Assembly: GCA_014653605.1 (NCBI GenBank) | Contig: JACWEG010000004.1 | Span: 1 to 64,000 of the forward strand | DNA length: 64,000 bases | Source of the DNA: Pelagibacterales bacterium SAG-MED37 | GTDB taxonomy: Bacteria > Pseudomonadota > Alphaproteobacteria > Pelagibacterales > Pelagibacteraceae | Reading direction: 5' to 3' | In this document: piece by piece, positions 8,457 through 16,773 of the stretch | Numbering within the stretch: position 1 is the first letter of the stretch | Layout: every line of letters begins with the position of its first letter | The notes under the pieces: model-generated | Seen by the model: the letters and a program-made list of their open reading frames with translations, nothing else | What the model was told of the DNA's origin: nothing | Databases searched by the model: none | Program-made: the position numbers and the translations under genes

Positions 8457-9479
8457 ATGCCTAAGCTTAATGTATTAGTCGCTGGTTCAACTGGCTATAT
8501 TGGAATTCAACTAATTAAGTTATTAGTGAAACATAAGTATGTAAGAATTAAATACTTATGCGGAAATTCTTCAGTTGGAAAAAAAGTTTCAAGTTATGAC
8601 AATTCAAGATCTTTTAAAAACTTACCCAAAATCATTAAGTTTGATAAAAAATATTTAAAGGATGTTGATTTAGTTTTTACGGCATTACCTAATGGAGAAG
8701 CTCAAGCCATTTCAAAAGATTTGAATGATAAAAATGTATTAATTGATTTAGCAGCAGATTTTAGACTCGAAAAAGCTTCTGATTATAAAAAATGGTATAA
8801 TCAAAAACATAAAGCTTTAGCTAATATTAAAAAAAGTATTTATTCTTTACCCGAAATAACAGGAAAAAAAGTAAAGGATTTTAAAATAATTTCTTGTCCA
8901 GGATGTTATCCAACTTCAATTCTTATACCACTGCTTCCGTTATTAAAGAGTAAATTGATTAAAAAAAACAATATTATAATTGACTCTAAATCTGGATATT
9001 CTGGAGCAGGAAGAGGTGTTCATAAAAAATATAAAGATAAAAATTTATATGAATCGCTTAGCGCTTATGGAATTGGCTCTCATAGACACAATCCTGAAAT
9101 AGACCTAATGATTAAAAGATTTACAAAAATAAAATCTATTTTTGATTTTACTCCACATTTATCACCAATGTTTAGAGGAATATTAAGTACTATTTATGTA
9201 GATTTGAATAAATCTAGCTCTCAATCAAAAATTATTAAAACTTTATCTAATTTTTACAAAAAATCTATTTTTGTAAAAATAATGAGTAAAGATAAATTGA
9301 TAAGTACAAATGATGTGATTAATTCAAATAATTGTCATATTTCTATTTGTAAAACAAAAAATAAAAATAGAATAATAATACTATCTGCAATAGATAATTT
9401 AATTAAAGGTGGTGCAGGACAAGCAATTCAGAATATGAATATAAAATATGGCTTTCCAATAAATACAGGTTTGAAATGA
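8457..9479 (+). CDS. argC: N-acetyl-gamma-glutamyl-phosphate reductase
   Basis: NADPH-dependent third step of arginine synthesis. The 340-aa protein has the N-terminal Rossmann motif VLVAGSTGYIGIQLIKLL, the catalytic-Cys block IISCPGCYPTSILIPL, SGYSGAGRG, and the C-terminal NLIKGGAGQAIQNMN. Its TGA overlaps the ATG of the next gene (ATGA), which suggests an operon continuing into a small lipoprotein gene and homoserine dehydrogenase. Confidence 0.94.
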   Translation: MPKLNVLVAGSTGYIGIQLIKLLVKHKYVRIKYLCGNSSVGKKVSSYDNSRSFKNLPKIIKFDKKYLKDVDLVFTALPNGEAQAISKDLNDKNVLIDLAADFRLEKASDYKKWYNQKHKALANIKKSIYSLPEITGKKVKDFKIISCPGCYPTSILIPLLPLLKSKLIKKNNIIIDSKSGYSGAGRGVHKKYKDKNLYESLSAYGIGSHRHNPEIDLMIKRFTKIKSIFDFTPHLSPMFRGILSTIYVDLNKSSSQSKIIKTLSNFYKKSIFVKIMSKDKLISTNDVINSNNCHISICKTKNKNRIIILSAIDNLIKGGAGQAIQNMNIKYGFPINTGLK

Positions 9480-9700
9480 GAATTTTAGTGTATTTTGGTT
9501 TAGCTATAATTATTAGCAATTGTTCGTTAAATCAAGATTCTAAATATTGGAAAGAAGATAGTATAAAGAAAAAAGCAGATAACCAAAAATTAATAAAGAT
9601 TGTTGAAAAATCAAATGATATTAGATTAATGTCGGCTGATGAATATAAAATTTATATAGATGATTATATTAAAAAAAGTAAATTTCCAGATATAAATTAA
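9476..9700 (+). CDS. Small predicted lipoprotein, function unknown
   Basis: A 74-aa product with an N-terminal hydrophobic signal, MRILVYFGLAIIISNCS, whose Cys fits a lipobox (IISNC). The rest is short, charged and Lys-rich. I do not recognise a family. The start overlaps argC by 4 bp and the stop overlaps the next ATG by one base (TAATG), so it is a genuine member of the argC-hom operon. A role in envelope biology is only inferred from the signal. Confidence 0.7.
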   Translation: MRILVYFGLAIIISNCSLNQDSKYWKEDSIKKKADNQKLIKIVEKSNDIRLMSADEYKIYIDDYIKKSKFPDIN

Positions 9701-10992
9701 TGAATAAGATAATTAACATTGCTGTAGTTGGTTTGGGTCAGGTTGGTATTTATCTTTATAACGAACTGAACTCTAAAAAAAAAGAAATTGAAATTAAGAC
9801 AGGAAAAAAAATTAATATAGTTGCTATTTCAGCAAAAAATAGAAATAAGAAAAGACGATTTAAGATTGATAAGAAAATTTTTTACTCAAATCCTTTAAAG
9901 ATATTTAAATCAAAAAAAATTGATATATTATTTGAGTCAATTGGACTATCAGATGGTATTTCCAAAAAAGTTGTAGAAACTGCTTTAAAAAACAAAGTTA
10001 ATGTTATAACTCCCAATAAAGCTTTAATAGCAAAACATGGAGATTATCTTTCTAAATTAGCAGAAAAAAATAGAGTAAATTTAGAGTTTGAAGCTTCTGT
10101 TGCTGGAGGAATACCTATCTTAAGAGCTATAAAAGAAAGTTTGGCAACAAATAAAATTAATAAAGTCTATGGAATACTGAATGGCACTACGAATTATATT
10201 TTATCTGAAATGGAAAATAGCAATGAAACTTTTGATAAAGTCTTACAAAAAGCTCAAAAACTTGGTTATGCTGAACCAGGCAATCCAAAGTTAGATTTAA
10301 ATGGTTTTGATGCTTTTGCTAAAATAAAAATATTATCTGCTCTTTCTTTCAATACAAAAATTTCGAAACATAAATGTATAATGGAAGGAATTGAAAATAT
10401 CAAATTAGAGGATATTAAAATAGCTAATCAGTTAGGTCTTAGAGTTAAATTACTTGGAATTTCTGAAATTATTAATGGTCAATTATTTGAGACTGTACAT
10501 CCAAGTTTAGTAAGCAAAAACACATACATAGGAAATGTTAGTGGTGTTATGAATGCAGTTATTACAGAAGGTAAACCAGTAGGGCAGAGTGTTTTACAAG
10601 GAGAGGGTGCTGGACCTGGTCCAACATCATCATCTTTGTTGGCTGATCTGTTATCAATTTTACGAGGTAATACAAAATATCCTTTTGGTATTTCATCTAG
10701 TAAAAGACGATCTATTAAGCCATTTAACAATGATAATTATACTAATTCTTTATATCTTAGATTTGTAGTCAAAGATAAACAAGGTGTTCTTTTATTAATA
10801 ACAAATAGATTAGCAAAATATAAAATTTCAGTGAAAAGAATTATTCAAACACCTGATAAGAAGAATAAGAAAGCAACTATTGTAATTATTACTCATAAAA
10901 CAACAGAAATTAACGCAAGAAATTGTTTATCAATATTCAAAAAAAATAAGAATATTCTTAAATTTCCAACATTAATTAGACTATACAATTAA
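9700..10992 (+). CDS. hom: Homoserine dehydrogenase
   Basis: Reduces aspartate semialdehyde to homoserine, the branch point to Thr and Met and so the supplier of the MetY pathway in this window. The 430 aa cover an N-terminal NAD(P) domain (IAVVGLGQVGIYL), NVITPNKALIAKHG, the catalytic domain (FEASVAGGIPILRAIKESL, LNGTTNYILSEM, GYAEPGNPKLDLNGFDA) and a C-terminal ACT-type regulatory domain from about residue 345 (LRFVVKDKQGVLLLITNRLAKYKIS). There is no fused aspartokinase. It overlaps the next gene by one base. Confidence 0.94.
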   Translation: MNKIINIAVVGLGQVGIYLYNELNSKKKEIEIKTGKKINIVAISAKNRNKKRRFKIDKKIFYSNPLKIFKSKKIDILFESIGLSDGISKKVVETALKNKVNVITPNKALIAKHGDYLSKLAEKNRVNLEFEASVAGGIPILRAIKESLATNKINKVYGILNGTTNYILSEMENSNETFDKVLQKAQKLGYAEPGNPKLDLNGFDAFAKIKILSALSFNTKISKHKCIMEGIENIKLEDIKIANQLGLRVKLLGISEIINGQLFETVHPSLVSKNTYIGNVSGVMNAVITEGKPVGQSVLQGEGAGPGPTSSSLLADLLSILRGNTKYPFGISSSKRRSIKPFNNDNYTNSLYLRFVVKDKQGVLLLITNRLAKYKISVKRIIQTPDKKNKKATIVIITHKTTEINARNCLSIFKKNKNILKFPTLIRLYN

Positions 10993-11894
10993 TGGACATT
11001 TATATTAAACTTTTTGAGGTTCTATTTCCTGTATTTTTTGTTGTTGGTATTGGATATTATTTAGGTAAAAAAAATCCAAAAATAGATACAACTTTTATTA
11101 CAAATTTTGCTGCTAACGTTGGTACTCCAGCAATGATTATTTACGCCCTAAATCCAGTAAATATTTCATTCAATATTTTTCTTAGTTATTTTTGGTATTA
11201 CGCTTTGGCCATATGTGGATTCATGATTACAGGCATAATAATATTATACCTTTTAAAGACTAAAGATATTATTAGAGAATTACCTCCATTAACAATGCCC
11301 AATACTGGAAATATGGGCTTGCCGATATGTTTATTTGCTTATGGTTCACAAGGTCTTGGTGTTTCAGCTGCAATATCTGCATTGATCATTTTATGCCACT
11401 TTACACTAGGTGTATTTTTAGCTGATAGAAAATTTAGTTTAAATGTTATACTTAAGAGTCCTCCTTTTTATGCAATTATAATTGCTATATTTTTACTTTA
11501 CTATGATTTAGAACTTCCAGGATTTGTTGAAAATACTACCTTTCTATTAATGTATGCAACAATATTTCTGATTTTGATGTCTTTAGGAATTGCATTAACA
11601 AGACTAAAAGTCTTTTCACTCAATAAAGCTATTTTTTCTTCTATAGGTCGCGTAATTGTTGGCCCTATAATAGGATATCTATTAATACTACATTTTAATC
11701 TTGAAGGATTTGCTGCTGGTGTTTTATTAATTCAATGTTCAATGCCAAGTGCAGTTCTTAATTATCTTGTAGCATCAATATATTCACCAAAAAAGATTGT
11801 TGATAGTGTTGCTAGTACAATTGTTGTTTCAACACTGATGTCGTTTATTACTGTTCCAATAGTTGTATTCTTTGCTTTAAAATACTTTAATTAA
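10992..11894 (+). CDS. AEC (auxin efflux carrier/malate permease) family transporter
   Basis: A 300-aa inner-membrane protein with about ten hydrophobic segments in two repeats. The opening (KLFEVLFPVFFVVGIGYYLGKKNP) and the paired motifs NMGLPICLFAYGSQG and QCSMPSAVLNYLVA are typical of the AEC family. Family members export or import organic acids or amino-acid derivatives; the substrate cannot be told here. Its ATG overlaps the hom stop (TAATG), which hints at an amino-acid or organic-acid link. Confidence 0.85.
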   Translation: MDIYIKLFEVLFPVFFVVGIGYYLGKKNPKIDTTFITNFAANVGTPAMIIYALNPVNISFNIFLSYFWYYALAICGFMITGIIILYLLKTKDIIRELPPLTMPNTGNMGLPICLFAYGSQGLGVSAAISALIILCHFTLGVFLADRKFSLNVILKSPPFYAIIIAIFLLYYDLELPGFVENTTFLLMYATIFLILMSLGIALTRLKVFSLNKAIFSSIGRVIVGPIIGYLLILHFNLEGFAAGVLLIQCSMPSAVLNYLVASIYSPKKIVDSVASTIVVSTLMSFITVPIVVFFALKYFN

Positions 11895-11914
11895 TCTATA
11901 TCCTTCATCAATAG

Positions 11915-12766
11915 ATGAAGGCTATAATTTTTAATTTATTGGCTTGGATAATGCTTCCTATAATGGATGGATTTGCAAAATATTTAAGTGCAGATTTACC
12001 CGTTTTGCAAATTACTTGGGCAAGATATTTTTTTACTGTTGCTTTTACTCTACCGATCATGTTTTTCTTTTTTAGGCAAAATTTAGTATGGACCGATAAA
12101 CCTAAATTACAGTTTATTAGAGGTTTAATTTTACTCTGCGCAAACATTTGTTTTTTTTATTCTATTTCAGTCATATCTTTGGCAAAGGCATTAACTTTAG
12201 CATTTATTGCTCCTTTAATTGTAACCGCTTTCTCACCAATATTTTTAAAAGAAAAAGTAGGTTTTAGAAGATGGACAGCAGTAATCATTGGATTTGTAGG
12301 TTCTTTAGTAGTTATTAGACCAGGATTTGTAGAAATTAATTTAGCTAGTTTGGCTGCACTTGGCACAGGAGTTATGTATGGATTTTATTTAATTATTACT
12401 CGTAAACTTAGCACTTCAGACAATCCCTTATTAACTTTGTTATTAACAGGTGTAGTAGGGGCCATAATAATATCTGTCTTAATGCCTTTTGTGTGGGTTA
12501 AGCCTAGCATAAATCAGTGGTCTATGATGGCTGCAATAGGTATATTTGCCTGTATAGGGCATTTATTCCTTATATTGTCTCTCAAATACGCTGATGCTTC
12601 TAAATTAGCTCCATTTAGCTACTTTGAAATCATTACTAACATCATTATAGGCTATTATTTCTTTAGTGATTTCCCAGATAATTGGACTTTCCTAGGATTA
12701 TTTATTATTGTATTAAGTGGCATCTACATTTCCAAAAGAGAGAAATTAGTTAAAAAAGTAAAATAA
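11915..12766 (+). CDS. EamA/DMT superfamily permease
   Basis: A 283-aa protein with ten predicted membrane segments in two EamA repeats. The first repeat includes WIMLPIMDGFAKYLSADLPVLQITWARYFF and a conserved Pro-rich turn after AFIAPLIVTAFSP; the second ends FSYFEIITNIIIGYYFF. Family members move small metabolites or amino acids; the substrate is unknown. It follows the AEC gene by 20 bp and is the last gene before the large gap. Confidence 0.85.
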   Translation: MKAIIFNLLAWIMLPIMDGFAKYLSADLPVLQITWARYFFTVAFTLPIMFFFFRQNLVWTDKPKLQFIRGLILLCANICFFYSISVISLAKALTLAFIAPLIVTAFSPIFLKEKVGFRRWTAVIIGFVGSLVVIRPGFVEINLASLAALGTGVMYGFYLIITRKLSTSDNPLLTLLLTGVVGAIIISVLMPFVWVKPSINQWSMMAAIGIFACIGHLFLILSLKYADASKLAPFSYFEIITNIIIGYYFFSDFPDNWTFLGLFIIVLSGIYISKREKLVKKVK

Positions 12767-13108
12767 TAGGTATTATTTATTTACTAATATATGAAGTATT
12801 ACATTAATTGTTTATTTTAAACTATTGTTTTTATTGAATTTTTTACAATATATAATATTATAAAAATAAGACTTATAAAGAGTATAAATACATATATTTG
12901 CGATAATAGGTTCTGAGTTTTTGATAAATTATAAAAAATTTAAAAAAAACCAATAAAATTAAGCTTTTTTAACTATCCTAAATATGAAATTGATTTAAAA
13001 ATAGGGTGGTCTAAAAATGTTGATATAGTACAATAGTAGAGCAATGCACTAATTGAATATACCATTTAATGGGCCATAGAAGGGTCTATTTTAAGTGTAG
13101 CCCCATAT

Positions 13109-13210
13109 ATGGTACAACTAAAGGGTGAACTTTGCTATTTTATAAAAAATCAGTTAAAAGGATTAAAAAACCATGATTTTACTGACTTTTTTAATGTAAA
13201 AAAGCCCTAA
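13109..13210 (+). CDS. Candidate 33-aa ORF in the gap
   Basis: ATG at 13109 opens MVQLKGELCYFIKNQLKG and ends KNHDFTDFFNVKKP before TAA. The frame is also open about 15 codons upstream without an ATG (WAIEGSILSVAPY), so it may be a remnant of a longer gene. There is no Shine-Dalgarno and no recognised family. The composition is more protein-like than the surrounding desert, but chance is possible at this length. Confidence 0.2.
   Translation: MVQLKGELCYFIKNQLKGLKNHDFTDFFNVKKP
13150..13192 (+). terminator. Possible rightward intrinsic terminator
   Basis: TCAGT(T)AAAA pairs with TTTTACTGA over a 17-base loop with one bulged T, followed directly by CTTTTTT. It would end a rightward transcript from the gap or read-through from the EamA gene. 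The stem is AT-rich, so strength is uncertain. Confidence 0.35.
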
Positions 13211-13219
13211 AATAAGGCT
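13196..13219 (-). terminator. Intrinsic terminator of the Ogt-like operon
   Basis: On the minus strand AGCCTTATTTTAGGGCT followed by TTTTTT forms a small hairpin (AGCC/GGCT, extendable by a wobble) plus T-run directly after the stop codon of the Ogt-like gene. Confidence 0.5.
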
Positions 13220-13487
13220 AAATCGCTACCTTTTCTGATCTAAGTAATTTGAGCTTTTGTTTAATTCCACCTCTCCCAGAGTAGCCTCCAAGATCTCCAT
13301 CAGATCTAATCACTCTATGACAGGGTATTTTTGGAGCATATGGGTTTTTAGCACAAGCATTAGCAACAGCACGAGCTGATTTAGGCCTTTTTATACCAAT
13401 AGCCACCTGTTTATATGTTTTTACCTTACCTTTTGGTATAGTTTTAAGGTATTTCCAAACTTTTAATTGAAATTTTGTTCCTTTCAC
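13218..13487 (-). CDS. Short MGMT-family (Ogt-type) methylated-DNA-cysteine methyltransferase domain protein
   Basis: An 89-aa protein that is only the C-terminal alkyl-transfer domain: FQLKVWKYLKTIPKGKVKTYKQVA, then RAVANACAKNP, the acceptor-Cys motif PCHRVIRSDG and GGYSGRGG. The Cys is kept, so it is not an alkyltransferase-like (ATL) protein lacking the acceptor residue. The N-terminal domain of Ogt (about 170 aa in E. coli) is missing. The GTG start is the only option because a TAA lies four codons upstream. It follows a 58-aa membrane protein gene by 6 bp and ends in a small terminator. Confidence 0.85.
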   Translation of the reverse strand: MKGTKFQLKVWKYLKTIPKGKVKTYKQVAIGIKRPKSARAVANACAKNPYAPKIPCHRVIRSDGDLGGYSGRGGIKQKLKLLRSEKVAI

Positions 13488-13493
13488 TGATTT

Positions 13494-13670
13494 TTAGCGT
13501 GGAATTAATAAAATTATATAACTTACAAAGAAAATAATAGCCATTACAGACAAGAATATCGTATTAAAACTTTTACCAGTGTTTCGATATTGAATAAAAG
13601 TTAATATAACAAAACCAATCGAGCTGATTAAAAACCATACTGCAGGAATCTCTCCATCAATTGAACCCAT
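13494..13670 (-). CDS. Small two-helix membrane protein (58 aa), absent from the ORF track
   Basis: ATG at 13670 reads MGSIDGEIPAVWFLISSIGF..., stop TAA at 13494-13496. Two clear hydrophobic helices are seen, about residues 11-27 (VWFLISSIGFVILTFIQ) and 38-56 (IFLSVMAIIFFVSYIILLI), joined by a basic turn (YRNTGKS). The frame fills exactly the space between the divergent recombinase control region and the Ogt-like gene, ending 6 bp before that gene's GTG. This makes an operon and argues for a real gene. No family is recognised, and there is no Shine-Dalgarno. Confidence 0.6.
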   Translation of the reverse strand: MGSIDGEIPAVWFLISSIGFVILTFIQYRNTGKSFNTIFLSVMAIIFFVSYIILLIPR

Positions 13671-13689
13671 AATTTTTTAATTTAAACTA

Positions 13690-13718
13690 TTGACATTAAA
13701 AATCACCTATAATATAGT
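13690..13718 (+). promoter_or_regulatory. Promoter of the tyrosine recombinase gene
   Basis: A consensus TTGACA (13690-13695) is followed after exactly 17 bases by TATAGT (13713-13718). Initiation would fall near 13725, inside the inverted repeat that precedes the recombinase ATG. TATAAT at 13708 is also present but gives a 12-base spacer. Confidence 0.6.
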
Positions 13719-13744
13719 TTCCGATAATTAATGGTTATCGGAAA
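13718..13744. repeat. Perfect 10-bp inverted repeat with 7-bp spacer upstream of the recombinase
   Basis: TTTCCGATAA (13718-13727), spacer TTAATGG, then TTATCGGAAA (13735-13744), ending 5 bp before the recombinase ATG and overlapping the likely transcription start. The geometry (inverted arms around a 6-8 bp centre) is that of a tyrosine-recombinase core site, but it equally fits a repressor operator or an mRNA hairpin hiding the start. Confidence 0.85.
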
Positions 13745-13749
13745 TATAT

Positions 13750-14655
13750 ATGAATAATTTAATAACTGATGTAAAAAGCCTAGAGTTAGAAACTTTAAAA
13801 AATTTAAAGAATTCAAAAGCTAATAATACTCTTAGAGCTTATCAATCTGATTTCAGGGACTTTTCAGCATTCTGTGCAAAAAGTGGTTTTTCTTCAATGC
13901 CATCACAGCCAAAAATAATAGCGCTTTACATTACTCATCTCTCGAAATCATCAAAATTTAGTACATTAAAAAGGAGAATAGCATCTATAAGCGTCCTTCA
14001 TAAACTAAAAGGGCATTATCTAGATACTAAACACCCAATTATAATGGAAAATTTACATGGTATTAAAAGAACTTTAGGATCAAGACAAAAAACTAAAAAA
14101 CCTATATTAATCAATGATTTAAAATTAATAATTAAAGCAATAGGTGAAGAAAAAATTAGAGATAAAGCTTTAATTTTGATTGGATTTTCAGGTGGTTTTA
14201 GAAGATCTGAGCTAGTAAATATTGATTATGATGACGTTGAATTTGTTACAGAAGGTGTAAAAATTTTAGTTAAAAAATCTAAGACAGATCAATCAGGAGA
14301 AGGAAGTGTTAAGGCAATCCCCTACTTTGACAATCAAGAATTTTGTCCTGTTGTAGCTCTAAAGAATTATGTTGGCAAAAAATTTACAAATACTGATGAG
14401 GGTAAAATTTTCGATATTTCAGATAAATCTGTGGCTCTTATTATTAAAAGATATGCAGAAAAAGCGGGTTTAGACTCATCAAAATACGCAGGACATAGTT
14501 TAAGATCAGGTTTTGCAACTACTGCTGCTGAGTTTGGCGCTGAAGAAAGAAATATCATGGCTATGACAGGTCATAAAACTACTCAAATGGTGAGAAGATA
14601 TATTCAAGAAGCAAATCTATTTAAAAATAATGCTTTAAATAAGATAAAAATATAA
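13750..14655 (+). CDS. Tyrosine recombinase (phage integrase/Xer superfamily)
   Basis: A 301-aa DNA strand-exchange enzyme. The N-terminal SAM-like core-binding domain (residues ~10-95, NNTLRAYQSDFRDFSAFC) is followed by the catalytic domain. All catalytic residues are visible: Arg in GFSGGFRRSEL, Lys in KKSKTDQSGEG, HSLRSGF (HxxR), TGHKTTQMVRRY with His and the Tyr nucleophile. It differs from ordinary XerC/XerD by its position beside accessory genes and by a dedicated promoter and inverted repeat. There is no adjacent phage structural gene. It is convergent with the 701-aa glycosyltransferase. Confidence 0.9.
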   Translation: MNNLITDVKSLELETLKNLKNSKANNTLRAYQSDFRDFSAFCAKSGFSSMPSQPKIIALYITHLSKSSKFSTLKRRIASISVLHKLKGHYLDTKHPIIMENLHGIKRTLGSRQKTKKPILINDLKLIIKAIGEEKIRDKALILIGFSGGFRRSELVNIDYDDVEFVTEGVKILVKKSKTDQSGEGSVKAIPYFDNQEFCPVVALKNYVGKKFTNTDEGKIFDISDKSVALIIKRYAEKAGLDSSKYAGHSLRSGFATTAAEFGAEERNIMAMTGHKTTQMVRRYIQEANLFKNNALNKIKI

Positions 14656-14665
14656 AATAGGATAA

Positions 14666-16771
14666 CTAAATTAAATTAGCTTTTTTACCAAGCGATATAT
14701 CAATAATGAATTTAGAAACTTTAGATTCATTAAACATTTTGAAATATTTTTGTTTCCCTTTTTTTGCAATTTGAATTCTTTTTTTATCATTTTTTTTATA
14801 GAACATTATTTTATTAGCTAGTTCGTCAATATCTTTATAGGAAACAATTTCGTTTGAATTAAAAAAATTATTCATTTCAACTTTTTGATCAATAAAAACC
14901 ATTAATCCATTGCCCATAAGTGAGGCAATTCTATTACTAGAATAATGTTTTGTTGGATTACCTCTACTTAAGTTCAAGGCCATTTTTGAGTTTAATAATG
15001 ATTTGTAAAAATCATTGCCCCAGACAGGTTCTTGTTTTCCATAACCATAAAAGTCATATTTGATACCATTGCTTTTTTTTATTAGTTTATTCAAAAAATT
15101 TACTCTATTGTCTGTTTTTCCTTCTTTTAAAGTAGCACGGTTAACACCATGACTCATTGCATAAAAAACATCATTATAAGGGTTAAGTTTAAAAACGTCA
15201 AAGCACTCAATATTTTTATCAACTGGGGTCATAAAAAAATGAATATTTTGGTTATTTTTTTTTGAAAAGTTTAAAACAGACGGATTTGTCGTAATAAATG
15301 AATGATCTACTAATGGTAAAAATTTTTTTAATTTATCTTTATTATCAAGTTTATCAGCTAAGTTATTCATAAAAGGATCTTCATTCCATTGAGAAATAAT
15401 TATATTCTTATTAAGTCTTTTAAAATCATATAAAATATTTTTTGTAATATTGTCGGAGTGACCAAAGATAATAAGATCAGGATTATAATTCTTAAATGTT
15501 TCAATCAAATAGGAATGAAATTTATCTTTGAAGTTTAGTATATTAAGGCCCTTATTTTGTCTTACATAATCTCTATCACTGATTTCGATCACATCATGAC
15601 CATTTCTTATAAAGCCATTTGTAAATTTCTTACCCAAGGATAAATTGTAAATTCTATGATTTAATTTTTGAGCTATATTATAAATATTTAAAATCCTTAA
15701 TTTATTCCTATTAACGTTGATATTTTTAAATGGAAATAAAGAATCTCTCATGAGATCAATTTTTTGAGAGTTATTTTTTAGATGGTGTTTAACAAATTTT
15801 TTACTCTTAATTTGAAGGGTTTTTCTAAATCTTCTATTTTTTATTAATTTAATAACTTCATTCTCAATATTACTGACATTTAATGTTTTAAGTTTAATTG
15901 CATAATCAGTTGTCTCAGCTAGACCTCCTGTATTTGATATGATTGTTGCACATCCTCTTGAGGAGGCTTCTAGTGCAGTTCTTCCAAAAGGTTCTTCCCA
16001 TCTAGATGGTATAACTGCTATTTCAGATTTACTTAAAAAATTTAAAACCTTATTATGTGATATTTGTCCTAAGTTTAAATGTCTTTTATGTGTTGGAAAA
16101 TTTTGAAATCTTTTTTCTTCACCGATTGAATATGCTTTCCAATCTTTGTTTTTATCTAAAATATTAAACATTGCTTTACAATATAAATCATAACCTTTTG
16201 ACTCATTTAACTTTCCTACAAAAATTATATATTTTTTCTTTTTAACATTTACTTTTACTGGATCGATGCTGTGATAAATAACTTGTGTTTTATTATCTGA
16301 TAGTTCTGGTAAGTCTTTAAAAAATCTTTTCTTTACCCATTCAGAAATAAAAATTATTTTGTCTACATTTTCCAAAAGGTACATACGTTCTCCGATTGAT
16401 TTAGCTCCTTTCATTGTTGTTGGATCGTTGTGAAAATATAAAATAATCTTAGAATCAACTTTTTTAAAAAATTCTTTAACCATTATAGGTCTGTTATGTA
16501 ATTCTATAATATCAAAATTTATAGTTTTAATTCTATTTATAATTTTAGATGAATATTCTTTAGTGGTACTATTTAGTTTTGAATTTACATTACTTATATT
16601 AATATTTGTATAATTCTTAGTTAGAAAATTCTTATTTTTTGTATTACCAAAAACAAAGGTATTTCTTTTATAAATTGAATCTCTCATAAAATCACTTATC
16701 CACAAAGCAACTGCTCCTGCTCCTTGTTTGGTATAGTTTTCTTTGTAAGGTAGAATTGATGCAATCTTCAT
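14666..16771 (-). CDS. Two-domain glycosyltransferase (GT4-type plus CgeB/DUF3880-type)
   Basis: A 701-aa protein, probably acting on surface polysaccharide or glycans. Residues ~1-350 form a GT-B enzyme of the GT4 type: KIASILPYKENYTKQGAGAVA start, IIFVGKLNESKGYDL, and the donor-site pattern SRWEEPFGRTALEASSRG with GGLAETTDYA. Residues ~360-700 resemble the CgeB/glycosyl-transferase group 1 family (LIIFGHSDNITKN, YGYGKQEPVWG, NLSRGNPTKHYSSNRIASLMGNGLMVF). It follows the GIY-YIG gene by 2 bp, downstream of tRNA-Glu. Domain identities are recalled patterns; the linkage formed is unknown. Confidence 0.85.
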   Translation of the reverse strand: MKIASILPYKENYTKQGAGAVALWISDFMRDSIYKRNTFVFGNTKNKNFLTKNYTNINISNVNSKLNSTTKEYSSKIINRIKTINFDIIELHNRPIMVKEFFKKVDSKIILYFHNDPTTMKGAKSIGERMYLLENVDKIIFISEWVKKRFFKDLPELSDNKTQVIYHSIDPVKVNVKKKKYIIFVGKLNESKGYDLYCKAMFNILDKNKDWKAYSIGEEKRFQNFPTHKRHLNLGQISHNKVLNFLSKSEIAVIPSRWEEPFGRTALEASSRGCATIISNTGGLAETTDYAIKLKTLNVSNIENEVIKLIKNRRFRKTLQIKSKKFVKHHLKNNSQKIDLMRDSLFPFKNINVNRNKLRILNIYNIAQKLNHRIYNLSLGKKFTNGFIRNGHDVIEISDRDYVRQNKGLNILNFKDKFHSYLIETFKNYNPDLIIFGHSDNITKNILYDFKRLNKNIIISQWNEDPFMNNLADKLDNKDKLKKFLPLVDHSFITTNPSVLNFSKKNNQNIHFFMTPVDKNIECFDVFKLNPYNDVFYAMSHGVNRATLKEGKTDNRVNFLNKLIKKSNGIKYDFYGYGKQEPVWGNDFYKSLLNSKMALNLSRGNPTKHYSSNRIASLMGNGLMVFIDQKVEMNNFFNSNEIVSYKDIDELANKIMFYKKNDKKRIQIAKKGKQKYFKMFNESKVSKFIIDISLGKKANLI

Positions 16772-16773
16772 AT

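Larger units (their letters stand above)
12767..13217 (+). other. 451-bp intergenic region, AT-desert plus a GC-richer structured stretch
   Basis: The left 250 bases are nearly pure A/T with no gene seen. From about 13000 the composition changes. ATGGGC (13069-13074) pairs with GCCCCAT (13100-13106) with one bulge, preceded by the palindrome CCATTTAATGG. A 33-codon ORF (13109-13210) follows, overlapping a hairpin with a T-run at 13150-13192. This could be a small RNA gene with an intrinsic terminator, a gene remnant or a short unannotated gene. No known RNA family is recognised. Confidence 0.4.
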
